Below, in pieces: positions 17,868 to 26,520 of a stretch of 64,000 nt of DNA. The position numbers and the translations under genes were made by a program. Under the pieces are notes generated by a model. It saw only the letters and a list, made by a program, of their open reading frames with translations. It ran no database searches and was not told the DNA's origin. The stretch is taken from assembly GCF_004363955.1 (NCBI RefSeq), contig NZ_SNZR01000013.1, positions 558,001 to 622,000 on the forward strand, read 5' to 3'. Position 1 is the stretch's first letter. The number at the start of each line of letters is the position of its first letter. This DNA is from Enterovirga rhinocerotis (GTDB lineage Bacteria > Pseudomonadota > Alphaproteobacteria > Rhizobiales > Beijerinckiaceae).

Positions 17868-18863
17868 ATGACGACGACAGACCATCTCGACGGCGCGCGC
17901 CGCGCCGCCACGGTCATGCTCGTGCTCGGCGAGGAACTGAGCGCACCGCTCTGGAGCTATCTCGACGGCGACGAGGTCAAGAAGCTGTCCATGGCGATGA
18001 TGGATCTCGGCGAGGTCGGGATGTCGTCCGTGTCCGACATCGCGGCCCAGTTCTGTTCGGAGATCGGCGGGGCCGATCGGTTCGTCGGCAATGTCGAGCG
18101 GACGGAGGCGTTCCTGAGGTCGGTCCTGCCCAAGGACAAGGCCGAGGCCGTGATCAGCGACATCCGGGACCGCGCGGATCACGGTGTGTGGAAGCGGCTC
18201 GCCGCGACCGACCTCTCCGCGCTGTCGGCCTATCTCAACGGCGAACATCCGCAGACCGTCGCGCTGATCCTGTCGAAGCTGCCGCCCTCCGTCGCCTCGA
18301 AGATCATCTCGGCCAAGCCGAACGAGGTCGCGACGGACATCATCCGGCGCCTGATCGGCCTGAACTCGGTGCCGCGGGAGGCCTTCGAGGATCTCGAGAG
18401 GACGCTGGAGGAGGAGGTTCTGTCGGCCGGCGGGCGGACGTCGCAGCGCGACGCCTACGCGGCGGTGGCCGAGATCGTGAACTCGCTGGAGAAACAGGCC
18501 GAGGAACGCGTCCTGTCCGAACTCGACAGGACCGACCCGGACGCCGCCACCAGGATCCGGGAGCTGATGTTCACCTTCGACGATGTCGGAGCTCTGCCCG
18601 ACCCCGTCATCCAAACCATCATCCGGGGCATCGACAAGTACGGCCTGACGAAGGCCCTCCGCGGCGCGCCCGACGCATTGAAGGCCCGCTTCCTGAAGAA
18701 CATGTCGTCCCGCGCGGCCGCGACCCTGACGCAGGACATCGAGGCGCTCGGCCCCATCCGGACCCGCGACGTCGAGGAGGCGCGGGCCGAGATCGTCAGC
18801 AAGGTCAAGGAGATGGAAGCTGCCGGCGAGATCGTCATCGGCAGCGACGAGCCACTGATCTGA
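17868..18863 (+). CDS. fliG: Flagellar motor switch protein FliG
   Basis: 331-aa rotor protein that couples the stator to the C-ring. The EHPQTVALILS motif of the middle domain is at 126-136. The C-terminal domain begins near 234 with MFTFDDV and carries the charged torque helix region (IIRGIDKYGLTKALRGAPD). Length and domain order are normal. It is transcribed with fliM; fliN, which normally belongs with these two, is not adjacent, and no other flagellar gene is in the window. Confidence 0.95.
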   Translation: MTTTDHLDGARRAATVMLVLGEELSAPLWSYLDGDEVKKLSMAMMDLGEVGMSSVSDIAAQFCSEIGGADRFVGNVERTEAFLRSVLPKDKAEAVISDIRDRADHGVWKRLAATDLSALSAYLNGEHPQTVALILSKLPPSVASKIISAKPNEVATDIIRRLIGLNSVPREAFEDLERTLEEEVLSAGGRTSQRDAYAAVAEIVNSLEKQAEERVLSELDRTDPDAATRIRELMFTFDDVGALPDPVIQTIIRGIDKYGLTKALRGAPDALKARFLKNMSSRAAATLTQDIEALGPIRTRDVEEARAEIVSKVKEMEAAGEIVIGSDEPLI

Positions 18864-18910
18864 ACCATGCCGCGGGACGGCGGGACTCGGTTTCCCGAAG
18901 ACAGCATGGT
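18864..18910. repeat. Degenerate rhizobial palindromic repeat, copy A
   Basis: The arms ACCATGC (18864-18870) and GCATGGT (18904-18910) enclose a core with GGACTCGGTTTCCCGAA. The pattern resembles the common Hyphomicrobiales repeat of form GAGCATG..GGAA..CCGGTTTTCCG..CATGCTC. It begins directly after the fliG stop codon. Copy B is at 35145-35207. The remainder of the gap up to 19016 shows nothing convincing. Confidence 0.55.
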
Positions 18911-19016
18911 CTAGGAGCCCCGGCCGGGCGCCTGCCTCGCGGTCGCGAGGAGGTCGGCACGGGACGGCGGAAGACCGCCCCGGCCGGCGCGTCTCCCGGG
19001 ATCGCCTTCCGCCCCG

Positions 19017-20018
19017 TCAGGCGACGGCGAGCATGATCTTGCCGATATGGCGGCTCTCTTCCATCAAGGCGTGCGCCGCCGCCGCTTCGCCGAGGGGGAA
19101 GGTCTCGAAGATCTCGGGACCGCATTCGCCCTTCGCGAGCAGCGGCCAGACCTTCTCGCGCAGCTCGGCGGCGATGGCGCCCTTTTCCGCGGCCGTGCGG
19201 GGCCTCATGGTCGAGCCCGTGATGACGAGGCGGCGGGTGGCGATGCGCGTGAGGTCGATCGCATCGCTCTTGCCGCCACCCATGAAGCCGATGACCACGA
19301 GCCGCCCGCCGAAGGCGAGGCTCGCGACGTTCCGCGAGGTGTAGTCGCCGCCGACCATGTCGAGCACGACATTGACGCCGCGCTTGCCCGTCAGCCGGGC
19401 GATCTCGGCGGCGAAATCCTGGCTCCGGTAATTGATCGCCTCATGCGCGCCGAGGCGCTTGCAGGCCTCGCATTTCTCGTCCGAGCCGGCCGTCGCGTAG
19501 ACCGTCGCGCCGAAGGCCCGCGCCAGCTTGATCGCCGTCACGCCGATCCCGCTCGTCCCGCCATGGATCAGGATCGTTTCGCCCGAGGCGAGGGCGCCAT
19601 GTCCGAAGGCGTTTGCCCAGACGGTGAAATAGGTCTCTGGCAGGGCGGCGGCGCGGGTGGCGTCGTAGCCCTCCGGCCAGGGCAGGCATTGCAGCGCGGG
19701 GATCACGCAATATTCGGCATAGCCGCCGCCATTGGCGAGACCGCAGACCTCGTCGCCGATTGCCCAGGCCTCGACGCCGTCGCCGAGCGCGGCGACCGTG
19801 CCGGCGACCTCGAGGCCGAGGATCGGGCTCGCATCGGGCGGGGGCGGATAGAGGCCCTTGCGCTGCTGGACGTCGGGGCGGTTCACGCCCGCGGCCTCGA
19901 CCTTGATCAGGATCTCGCCGGTGCGCGGAGCCGGGACGGGCCCTCTGCCGAGCGCCAGCATCTCGGGGCCGCCGGGCTTGGCCAGGTTGACCAGCGTCAT
20001 CTCTGAGGGAACGGTCAT
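19017..20018 (-). CDS. NAD(P)H-quinone oxidoreductase, PIG3-type
   Basis: 333-aa zinc-free medium-chain dehydrogenase/reductase. The N-terminal segment VKVEAAGVNRPDVQQRKGLYP and LGLEVAGTV are typical of the quinone oxidoreductase PIG3 group. The NADPH-binding region HGGTSGIGVTAIKLARAFGA is near residues 152-171. No structural or catalytic zinc ligands are seen, as expected. It probably reduces quinones or enals with NADPH. The gene stands alone: repeats and gaps lie on both sides. Confidence 0.92.
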   Translation of the reverse strand: MTVPSEMTLVNLAKPGGPEMLALGRGPVPAPRTGEILIKVEAAGVNRPDVQQRKGLYPPPPDASPILGLEVAGTVAALGDGVEAWAIGDEVCGLANGGGYAEYCVIPALQCLPWPEGYDATRAAALPETYFTVWANAFGHGALASGETILIHGGTSGIGVTAIKLARAFGATVYATAGSDEKCEACKRLGAHEAINYRSQDFAAEIARLTGKRGVNVVLDMVGGDYTSRNVASLAFGGRLVVIGFMGGGKSDAIDLTRIATRRLVITGSTMRPRTAAEKGAIAAELREKVWPLLAKGECGPEIFETFPLGEAAAAHALMEESRHIGKIMLAVA

Positions 20019-20250
20019 CGGTCCTCGCTGTCTCGTGGAGTGTTGGAGAGCAACCCGTCAGCGCGGGAGCCGTGCCATGAGATGGGCGCCGCCGCCAGGA
20101 TCGTCCATCCGGACCGTCCCGTCATCGCTATTTGTGCCTGGGGGCGGCCATGACCATCAACGGGCTCATGACGGCTTGGGAAGACGGGCTTCCGACCGTG
20201 CTTGTCAGCTTCAGCGATCGCTCAATCGGCTGATCGAATTACGCGCGGGG

Positions 20251-20278
20251 CGATCCCGGCGAGCGCTCGCCGGGATCG
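20251..20278 (-). terminator. Perfect 28-bp palindrome after ftsK (probable terminator)
   Basis: The arm CGATCCCGGCGAGC is followed at once by its exact reverse complement, 20 bp beyond the ftsK stop. The hairpin would be very stable. No U-run follows, so it may be a factor-dependent terminator or mRNA-stabilising structure. The rest of the 20019-20297 gap contains no convincing gene; a 27-codon frame near 20150 was not accepted. Confidence 0.5.
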
Positions 20279-20297
20279 TGCGGCCATGGTGCTGCGT

Positions 20298-22658
20298 TCA
20301 GTAATCGGCGTCGTGCCGCCCTTCGCCCGCATGGATGGCGCGCTTGCCGGCGTGGTTGGCGGGGCCGACGAGACCTTCCTTCTCCATCCGCTCCATGATG
20401 GAGGCGGCGCGGTTGTAGCCGATGCCGAGCCGACGCTGGATGTAGGAGGTCGAGGCCTTGCGGTCGCGCAGGACCACCGCCACGGCCTGATCGTAGGGGT
20501 CGGCATCCTCGTCGCCGACCTCGATCGGAGCCTCGTCGATCGCCCCCTCCTCGAGGGCCTCGGAGCCGCCCTCCTCGTCGACCGTGACCGAGTCGAGATA
20601 TTGCGGCCGCCCCTGGGCCTTGAGGTGGTCCACCACCTTCTCGACCTCTCCGTCGGAGACGAAGGGGCCATGGACGCGGGTGATGCGCCCGCCGCCGGCC
20701 ATGTAGAGCATGTCGCCCTGGCCGAGGAGCTGTTCGGCGCCCATCTCGCCGAGGATGGTGCGGCTGTCGATCTTCGACGTGACCTGGAAGGAGATCCGGG
20801 TCGGGAAGTTCGCCTTGATGGTGCCGGTGATGACGTCGACCGAGGGGCGCTGCGTCGCCATGATGAGGTGGATGCCGGCGGCGCGGGCCATCTGGGCGAG
20901 GCGCTGGATGGCGCCTTCGATGTCCTTGCCGGCGACCATCATGAGGTCGGCCATCTCGTCGACGATGACGACGATGTAGGGCAGCGGCTCGAGGTCCATC
21001 GGCTCGTCCTCGAAGATCGCCTCGCCGGTCGTCTTGTTGAAGCCGGTCTGGACCGAGCGCGTGATGACCTCGCCGCGAGCCTTGGCCTCCGCCACGCGGA
21101 CGTTGAAGCCGTCGATGTTGCGCACCGAGAGGCGCGACATCTTCTTGTAGCGCTCCTCCATCTCCCGGACGGCCCATTTGAGCGCGATCACGGCCTTCTT
21201 CGGATCCGTCACGACGGGGGTCAGAAGGTGGGGGATGCCCTCGTAGACGCTGAGCTCCAGCATCTTGGGATCGACCATGATGAGGCGGCACTGCTCGGGC
21301 TTGTGCATGTAGAGCAGCGACAGGATCATCGTGTTGATGGCGACCGACTTGCCGGAGCCGGTCGTGCCGGCGACGAGCAGATGCGGCATGCGCGCGAGGT
21401 CGGCGATGATCGGCTCGCCGCCGATCGTCTTGCCGAGAGCCACCGCGAGCCGGTGCTTGGAGTGCGAGAAGTCCTCGGTCTCGAGCAGCTCGCGCAGATA
21501 GACCATCTCGCGCGTCTGGTTCGGCAGTTCGATGCCGATGACGTTGCGGCCGGGCACGACGGCGACGCGCGCCGAGACGGCGGCCATCGACCGGGCGACG
21601 TCGCCCGACAGGCCGATGACGCGGCTCGACTTCGTGCCGGGGGCGGGCTCGAACTCGTACAGGGTCACGACGGGGCCAGGATTGGCGTCGATGACCTCGC
21701 CCCGCACGCCGAAATCATGCAGCGTCTGCTGCAGCGTGACGGAGCTGCGGTCGAGATACTCCGCCGAGGCCTCGTAGGGAGGCTCGCCGAATGTCGCCTC
21801 GGCCAGAAGCTCGAGCGGGGGAAGGACGTATTCCCCCGGTTCCATCCGCTGAGCGACGGGCCTCGCGACGGCGACGGGAACCTCCGGAGCCGGGGGCGGC
21901 AGGGCGGGCTCCGCGCAGGCCTCCTCGTCGTGCTCGACCCGGGCCGGCGCGGCGCGCCGGCGGCGCATCGCCTGCCACGTCAGGTCGGCGCTGAGGGAGA
22001 TGGGGCCGTAGCCGAGGAAGGGAAGGCTCGGCGGACCGGACAGGGTGGCGACGAAGGCGGCGACCGCCTCCTCGGCCTCGCTCGCATCGTCGACATCGTC
22101 CTCGTCATAGGACGGAACGTCGCCGGCCGCCTCGGCCCGGATCAGCTCTCCTGCGGCCTCCGCCGCCTCGCAGGGCTCGTCGACGTCGTCGAAAGGCTGT
22201 TCCGCGGCCCAATCCCGATCCGCCTGATCGAAGCCGGCGACGTCGAGGTCGTCGTGGAGATCGTCCTGCAGGTCGTGGCTCGGGGCTTCGTGGCTCGGCT
22301 CCGCCCGGCCTCGCGATGTCGGCTCGACCGGCGCGTATCCGCCCGTCGCTCGCGGGAGGGCGGGCGTGGGCTCGGCGGGATCGCCCGCCTGCCGGCGCCG
22401 GAGAACGTGGTCCGGCGTGCGCGTGAAGCGCGTGTTCGAGGCGAGATCGAAGGCCGTGAACCAGGGCGGGATGTCGGAGGATTGCGGCGGCTGGGACGGG
22501 CCGCCGAAGGTCGTCGTCGGCAGGGGACGCGCCCGTGCGGGCCGGGCGAGATTCGCGCGGCCCTGGTTCCCGAGAAGCAGGACATTCGCCGCTGTCGATT
22601 CGACCTCCTGATGGTCGCGGGCGATCGGGCGCTTCGGGGTTGGGCGCATGGCTTCCAT
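20298..22658 (-). CDS. ftsK: FtsK/SpoIIIE DNA translocase, soluble paralogue without N-terminal membrane domain
   Basis: 786-aa hexameric DNA motor. Residues 1-290 are a long low-complexity, acidic and proline-rich region with no run long enough for the four membrane helices of canonical FtsK. The alpha/beta motor follows: Walker A GTTGSGKS at 431-438, Walker [11 protein letters not shown] at 562-571, and [17 protein letters not shown] near 603. The gamma winged helix that reads KOPS sites is at about 718-770 ([19 protein letters not shown]). A second, soluble FtsK is known in Hyphomicrobiales beside the membrane-anchored one; its special role is unclear. ATG 22649 is an alternative start. 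Confidence 0.9.
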   Translation of the reverse strand: MEAMRPTPKRPIARDHQEVESTAANVLLLGNQGRANLARPARARPLPTTTFGGPSQPPQSSDIPPWFTAFDLASNTRFTRTPDHVLRRRQAGDPAEPTPALPRATGGYAPVEPTSRGRAEPSHEAPSHDLQDDLHDDLDVAGFDQADRDWAAEQPFDDVDEPCEAAEAAGELIRAEAAGDVPSYDEDDVDDASEAEEAVAAFVATLSGPPSLPFLGYGPISLSADLTWQAMRRRRAAPARVEHDEEACAEPALPPPAPEVPVAVARPVAQRMEPGEYVLPPLELLAEATFGEPPYEASAEYLDRSSVTLQQTLHDFGVRGEVIDANPGPVVTLYEFEPAPGTKSSRVIGLSGDVARSMAAVSARVAVVPGRNVIGIELPNQTREMVYLRELLETEDFSHSKHRLAVALGKTIGGEPIIADLARMPHLLVAGTTGSGKSVAINTMILSLLYMHKPEQCRLIMVDPKMLELSVYEGIPHLLTPVVTDPKKAVIALKWAVREMEERYKKMSRLSVRNIDGFNVRVAEAKARGEVITRSVQTGFNKTTGEAIFEDEPMDLEPLPYIVVIVDEMADLMMVAGKDIEGAIQRLAQMARAAGIHLIMATQRPSVDVITGTIKANFPTRISFQVTSKIDSRTILGEMGAEQLLGQGDMLYMAGGGRITRVHGPFVSDGEVEKVVDHLKAQGRPQYLDSVTVDEEGGSEALEEGAIDEAPIEVGDEDADPYDQAVAVVLRDRKASTSYIQRRLGIGYNRAASIMERMEKEGLVGPANHAGKRAIHAGEGRHDADY

Positions 22659-22923
22659 GATACTCAGAATCTGCGGCGGCTACGGCTCTTGTGGTGGCCC
22701 TGCCATAGCAAACGACGCGTTAACGAGGCGCTTCGGAAGCGCGGCATCGCCGGGCCGCGGCGCGTCCGGATCCGGGCGGCGAGGCGTCCGGCAGGTCGAC
22801 TTGCGCCTTGTCTTGGCCGGCGCCCGACGGCTACGGTGCTCGGCCCGCAGATCGGGGTCCGGCACGGCACAACCGTCGCGCGAGCCGCCAGGCGGCGGCA
22901 TAAGAACAGGCAGGGGGAAACGA

Positions 22924-24123
22924 ATGGGTTGGAAGAGACTCGTGCTCGCGTTGGCGGCAAGCTGCGCCATGACGGCGGCGGTCGCGCAGGACAAGGTCAA
23001 GATAGGCGTCCTGACCGATCTCAGCGGCGTGCTCAGCGCCTCGACGGGACCGACCGATGTCGAGGCGGCCCGGATGGCCATCGAGGATTTCGGCGGCAGC
23101 GTGCTCGGCCAGCCGATCGAACTGATCTCGGCCGACCATCAGAACAAGCCGGACCTCGCCTCCGTCATTGCGCGCTCCTGGTTCGACACGGAGGGCGTGA
23201 CCGCGATTGCGGACGTGCCGAACTCCGCCGCGGCCCTTGCCGTGCAGGGCATCATCAAGGACCGCAAGAAGATCGCCCTGTTCAGCGGCCCTGCCACGGC
23301 GCGGCTCTTCAACGAGGATTGCGCCGCGACGAGCTTCCACTGGGTGTTCGATACGCGCGCCATCGCGCACGGGCTCGGCAACGCGATCCTGGCGCAGGGC
23401 GGCAAGGATTGGTTCCTCGTCGCCGCGGACTACGCCTTCGGCGCCCAGATGGCGAAGGATCTCGACGCGATCGTCAAGGCGCGCGGCGGCCGGATCAGCG
23501 GCATCGTGCGTCACCCGACCAACGTCTCGGATTATTCCTCCTTCCTGCTTCAGGCCCAGGCCTCCGGCGCGAAGATCGTCGCCTTCGCCAATGCCGGCTT
23601 CGACACGATCAACGCCATCAAGCAGGCGAACGAATTCGGCATCGTGGCGGCGGGCCAGAAGATCGCCGCGCTCGTCGTCGTGATCAGCGACATCCATTCG
23701 CTGGGGCTGGCCCAGACGCAGGGGCTGGTGTCCGTCACGGCCTTCTACCACGACCGGGACGAGGCGAGCCGGGCCTGGTCGAAGCGCTTCTTCGACAGGA
23801 CGGGGCGGATGCCCGGCCAGTTCCAGGCCGGCGTCTATTCCGCCGTGCAGCACTACCTGCGGGCCGTGCGCGACGCGAAGACGACGGAGGCGAATGCGGT
23901 CGCCGAAGCCATGCGGGCCCGGCCCGTCGACGACTTCTTCGCGCCGGGCGCGAAAATCCGCAAGGACGGCCGGCTCATGAACGACATGTACCTCTTCGAG
24001 GTGAAGAAGCCCGCGGATTCGAAAGGCCCGTGGGACCTCTGGAACATCGTCGCCAGGCTGCCGGCGGAGGAGATCATCGCCCCGCTGTCGGAAAGCACCT
24101 GCCCTCTGGTCAAGGCTCCCTGA
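22924..24123 (+). CDS. ABC transporter substrate-binding protein, branched-chain amino acid type (orphan)
   Basis: 399-aa periplasmic binding protein of the Leu/Ile/Val (Peripla_BP_6) group. The signal peptide MGWKRLVLALAASCAMTAAVA is followed by VKIGVLTDLSGVLSASTGP, the hallmark N-terminus. A strong ribosome site AGGGGG lies 6 nt before ATG at 22924. The 265-bp gap to the divergent ftsK should hold both promoters. No permease or ATPase is adjacent; Hyphomicrobiales carry many such orphan receptors. The ligand is unknown. Confidence 0.9.
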   Translation: MGWKRLVLALAASCAMTAAVAQDKVKIGVLTDLSGVLSASTGPTDVEAARMAIEDFGGSVLGQPIELISADHQNKPDLASVIARSWFDTEGVTAIADVPNSAAALAVQGIIKDRKKIALFSGPATARLFNEDCAATSFHWVFDTRAIAHGLGNAILAQGGKDWFLVAADYAFGAQMAKDLDAIVKARGGRISGIVRHPTNVSDYSSFLLQAQASGAKIVAFANAGFDTINAIKQANEFGIVAAGQKIAALVVVISDIHSLGLAQTQGLVSVTAFYHDRDEASRAWSKRFFDRTGRMPGQFQAGVYSAVQHYLRAVRDAKTTEANAVAEAMRARPVDDFFAPGAKIRKDGRLMNDMYLFEVKKPADSKGPWDLWNIVARLPAEEIIAPLSESTCPLVKAP

Positions 24124-24201
24124 GCTCCGGCTGAATCGCCCTCGTTCCGAGGGCGGCGCGGCAGGTCCGATACCTGCCGGCCCGGCCGGGGCGCGTCTGC
24201 T

Positions 24202-25056
24202 TCAGCGCGGCAAGCCCTCGGTCGGCTCGCCGTCACGGACGGCGGACGGTGATGAGGCGGCGTCGGGGGTGGGGCGGCCCGGATGGTGCCGATACACGCC
24301 CTTGCCCGCTCGTTTGGCGGCATAGAGACCCTTGTCGGCCGCAGCCAGGGCCTCGATGGGCGCAAGCCCACCCTGGACGCTCGTCGCGCCGCCGACGCTG
24401 ACTCCGATCTTCACGGGGTTCTGCAAGCCGATCTCGAAGGGCTCTGTGCAGGCCGTGATGATCCGGCCGGCAAGGGTCTCGCCGACCGTCTCGTCGCCGC
24501 CCGGAAGAATCACCACGAATTCGTCGCCTCCGGGGCGATAGACCGGATCGCTGTCGCGAACGGATGCGGATAGCCGGCGTGCGACGGCCGCCAGAAGCAG
24601 GTCCCCGGCGATATGGCCGTGCTCGTCATTGACGGCCTTGAAGCCGTCCAGATCGAGATAGAGGAACGACACGGCGCCTCGGCCGCCGCTCCGCCATGTT
24701 TTCGACAGCGACCGCATCGTGTCCTGGAGACTCTTGCGGTTGCGCAGGCCACTCAGCGAATCGGTCACGGCGAGCTTCTGGGCCCGCCGTTCCGCGAGAT
24801 ACGTCCGCACGAGCAGCTTGTTGTTCTGCATGAGCATGGAGATCATGCCGGCCAGCAGCATGGCGGTGATGATCCCGACCGCCATCATTCCGTAGACCGA
24901 CGACGCGTTCGCGCCGAACGCGAACGGCATCGCGACCAGCAGCATGGCCAAGGTGGCATAGCGCGGCGTCGCGCAGTTCCGCGTCGCGGTGACGCCCACC
25001 ATGCCGGCGACGTTGAGCGCCGCCAGCACCATGACGGCAGCCTGGCCGCTATTCAC
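24202..25056 (-). CDS. GGDEF diguanylate cyclase, C-terminal part of an apparently frameshifted gene
   Basis: 284-aa frame with three hydrophobic helices (about residues 6-20, 35-50, 56-76) and a complete GGDEF domain. The catalytic GGDEF is at 176-180, with an inhibitory RxxD site (RDSD) exactly five residues upstream, so c-di-GMP synthesis with product inhibition is expected if expressed. The reading frame continues upstream of the GTG at 25056 with further membrane-helix sequence (ALGLLWSAAFGAAAWAG) until a TGA near 25170. The missing N-terminal part is in another frame at 25049-25456. Either a real frameshift or a sequencing error splits the gene; translation reinitiation at the overlapping GTGAATAG is also possible. 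Confidence 0.8.
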   Translation of the reverse strand: MNSGQAAVMVLAALNVAGMVGVTATRNCATPRYATLAMLLVAMPFAFGANASSVYGMMAVGIITAMLLAGMISMLMQNNKLLVRTYLAERRAQKLAVTDSLSGLRNRKSLQDTMRSLSKTWRSGGRGAVSFLYLDLDGFKAVNDEHGHIAGDLLLAAVARRLSASVRDSDPVYRPGGDEFVVILPGGDETVGETLAGRIITACTEPFEIGLQNPVKIGVSVGGATSVQGGLAPIEALAAADKGLYAAKRAGKGVYRHHPGRPTPDAASSPSAVRDGEPTEGLPR

Positions 25057-25456
25057 GCCCGCCCAGGCGGCCGCCCCGAAGGCGGCCGACCAAAGAAGGC
25101 CGAGCGCGGTGAGGGCGGCGTGCCGTATTCTCGTCCGTCGTCTCCGGAGTTGCGTTCCTACTCACCTGCACGATGAGGATCAGGCGCAGAACCGTGACGG
25201 TCAGTTCGAACGCCAGCCACAGAAGAGGCCAGGTCTCACCCGTCAATCCGATGATCGCGCCCGCCGTCGCCACGACGGCTGCCGATCCGACGAGGACGGG
25301 CGTCGTCTGCGACGCGACATTGGCCAGCATCCACGCCCGCATCTCCGGCGTTTCGTGCGGCGAAGTCCTCGTCAGCCACCCATAGCCTGCTCCGACCAGC
25401 CGGGCTGCCTGCAACGGGCGGCGGATCGACGTGCCGATGACTGATCCAATAGGCAT
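25049..25456 (-). CDS. N-terminal membrane fragment of the diguanylate cyclase (frameshift product)
   Basis: 135-aa frame. Residues 1-105 look like a membrane sensor domain: a basic start, then two hydrophobic helices (about 52-70 and 77-95, ending LRLILIVQVSRNA). The last 25 residues (RRPHRARPSLVGRLRGGRLGG) are arginine-rich and lose this character, while the alternative frame over the same bases encodes hydrophobic helix sequence continuous with the GGDEF protein. The frame change therefore probably lies between about 25130 and 25170. Taken together, 24202-25456 would encode one protein of roughly 418 residues. Confidence 0.6.
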   Translation of the reverse strand: MPIGSVIGTSIRRPLQAARLVGAGYGWLTRTSPHETPEMRAWMLANVASQTTPVLVGSAAVVATAGAIIGLTGETWPLLWLAFELTVTVLRLILIVQVSRNATPETTDENTARRPHRARPSLVGRLRGGRLGGRE

Positions 25457-25695
25457 TCATCTCTCGAGGCTAGAGCGGCTCCGCCTCTGGCGGGTCGCTC
25501 CTGTTCTTGTTGTGATCGCGAGATTTCGGATGAATCCGGATTCAGCGCGACCAGGTTGTGATCTGTCCTTTGCAAATCGTTGCTCGCCTCGGGACTCCCC
25601 GTGACGACATTTTAGCCTGCATGACGGCGGTTTAGGACCGCTTAAATCGCAGCTGCAATCTTGAATGATTATGGCGCGCAACGCCGCAATGCGAA

Positions 25696-25721
25696 GGGCC
25701 CGCGCCTGACGGCGCGGACCC
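25696..25721 (-). terminator. GC-rich hairpin after the glycine-rich gene
   Basis: In transcript direction GGGTCCGCGCC-GTCA-GGCGCGGGCCC forms an 11-bp stem (one G-U) with a 4-nt loop, just after the TAA at 25729, and CTTCG follows. It is probably the transcript end for the small gene. The gap 25457-25695 otherwise shows no gene that I can support. Confidence 0.6.
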
Positions 25722-25728
25722 CTCGACC

Positions 25729-25959
25729 TTAACGTCCCGTCGAGCCGCCGGGGCCGCGCCCGGCTCCCGAACCCCCGCCGTCCCGGGTGCCGGCCCCAGA
25801 CGAGCCGCCGGATTCGGTCGTGCCGCCGCCGGCACCACCGCCGGCGCCGCCTCCTCCGCCGCCTCCGGCCCCGCCTCCGCCGCCGCCCTGCGCGTAGGCT
25901 GCCGACGCGATGCCGACGACCGCGGCGACCGTGATCGCCCTGAGCAATCCTGTTCTCAT
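25729..25959 (-). CDS. Small secreted glycine-rich protein, 76 aa
   Basis: The ATG at 25959 has a near-perfect AGGGAGGT ribosome site. The signal peptide MRTGLLRAITVAAVVGIASAA ends at AYA-Q. The mature chain of about 50 residues is almost only Gly, Ala, Ser and Thr, with runs of six or seven glycines and a DGGGSGAGRGPGG tail. It lies ahead of a good terminator hairpin. No enzyme fold is possible; a structural, surface or phase-separating peptide is imaginable, but the function is unknown. Translation seems real from signal peptide, ribosome site and terminator together. Confidence 0.7.
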   Translation of the reverse strand: MRTGLLRAITVAAVVGIASAAYAQGGGGGGAGGGGGGGAGGGAGGGTTESGGSSGAGTRDGGGSGAGRGPGGSTGR

Positions 25960-26073
25960 GATGACCTCCCTTTGATGGAGGCGAACGGTTCGAGCGGACC
26001 GAAGTTCAGTCCGCTGGAGATCAGATGGCCGGTTCCGCCTCGACTGTGCGGAGCAGGACATCGGCTCGGCAGG

Positions 26074-26280
26074 TCAGTCCGCGCTGGCCTCGGTCGGCGG
26101 AAAGATGGATCGGAGGCTTGCGGGAAACCGCTCGCACAGGAGGATCTCGTAGCCGCGGATCCGTGCGTTCAAGTCGCTCAGCCGCTGCCGATAATCGGCG
26201 GGAGCGAATTCCCAGCGGCGGAGGAACAGCTCCTCCCGCTCCCGATACATTCGGGCAATGTCGACCTTGAGATGATGCAT
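26074..26280 (-). CDS. Small helical protein, 68 aa, unknown
   Basis: No family recognised. The chain is strongly amphipathic and charged (MYREREELFLRRWEF, YRQRLSDLNARIRGYEILL), suggesting two helices, perhaps a coiled coil. It has no signal peptide. ATG at 26280 has AAAGG about 8 nt upstream; a TTG at 26286 is an alternative. It is divergent from the Crp-like regulator at 26521. Confidence 0.5.
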   Translation of the reverse strand: MHHLKVDIARMYREREELFLRRWEFAPADYRQRLSDLNARIRGYEILLCERFPASLRSIFPPTEASAD

Positions 26281-26520
26281 CGCCAACCTTTGCGATCACA
26301 ACGCTCGCCGCGCCCCGGCGTTTCGAAGATATCGAGTTGTCGCTCATTCAATCGCAAACGATCCTTCCAGAACACTAACTCGATTACCGACTCGGGCCGG
26401 TCGACGATCAGGCGGCGGCGCCTGGATAGCCTCGATTTCGGGGAGAGCGTTTCGCCACGCGGAAGAGCTACCTGGTTTTCTTATGTCGGAACCGTACGGA
26501 GGCGGGCCGGTTGATAGAGA

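Noticed and set aside
20149-20232. 27-codon plus-strand frame beginning MTINGLMTAW
   Set aside because: No ribosome site of note, no conserved features, and it lies in a region dominated by a structured palindrome.
20202-24134. 1310-codon plus-strand frame across ftsK and the next gene
   Set aside because: It is antisense to ftsK and out of frame with the ABC binding protein; its translation is Arg/Gly/Asp-rich with no domain.
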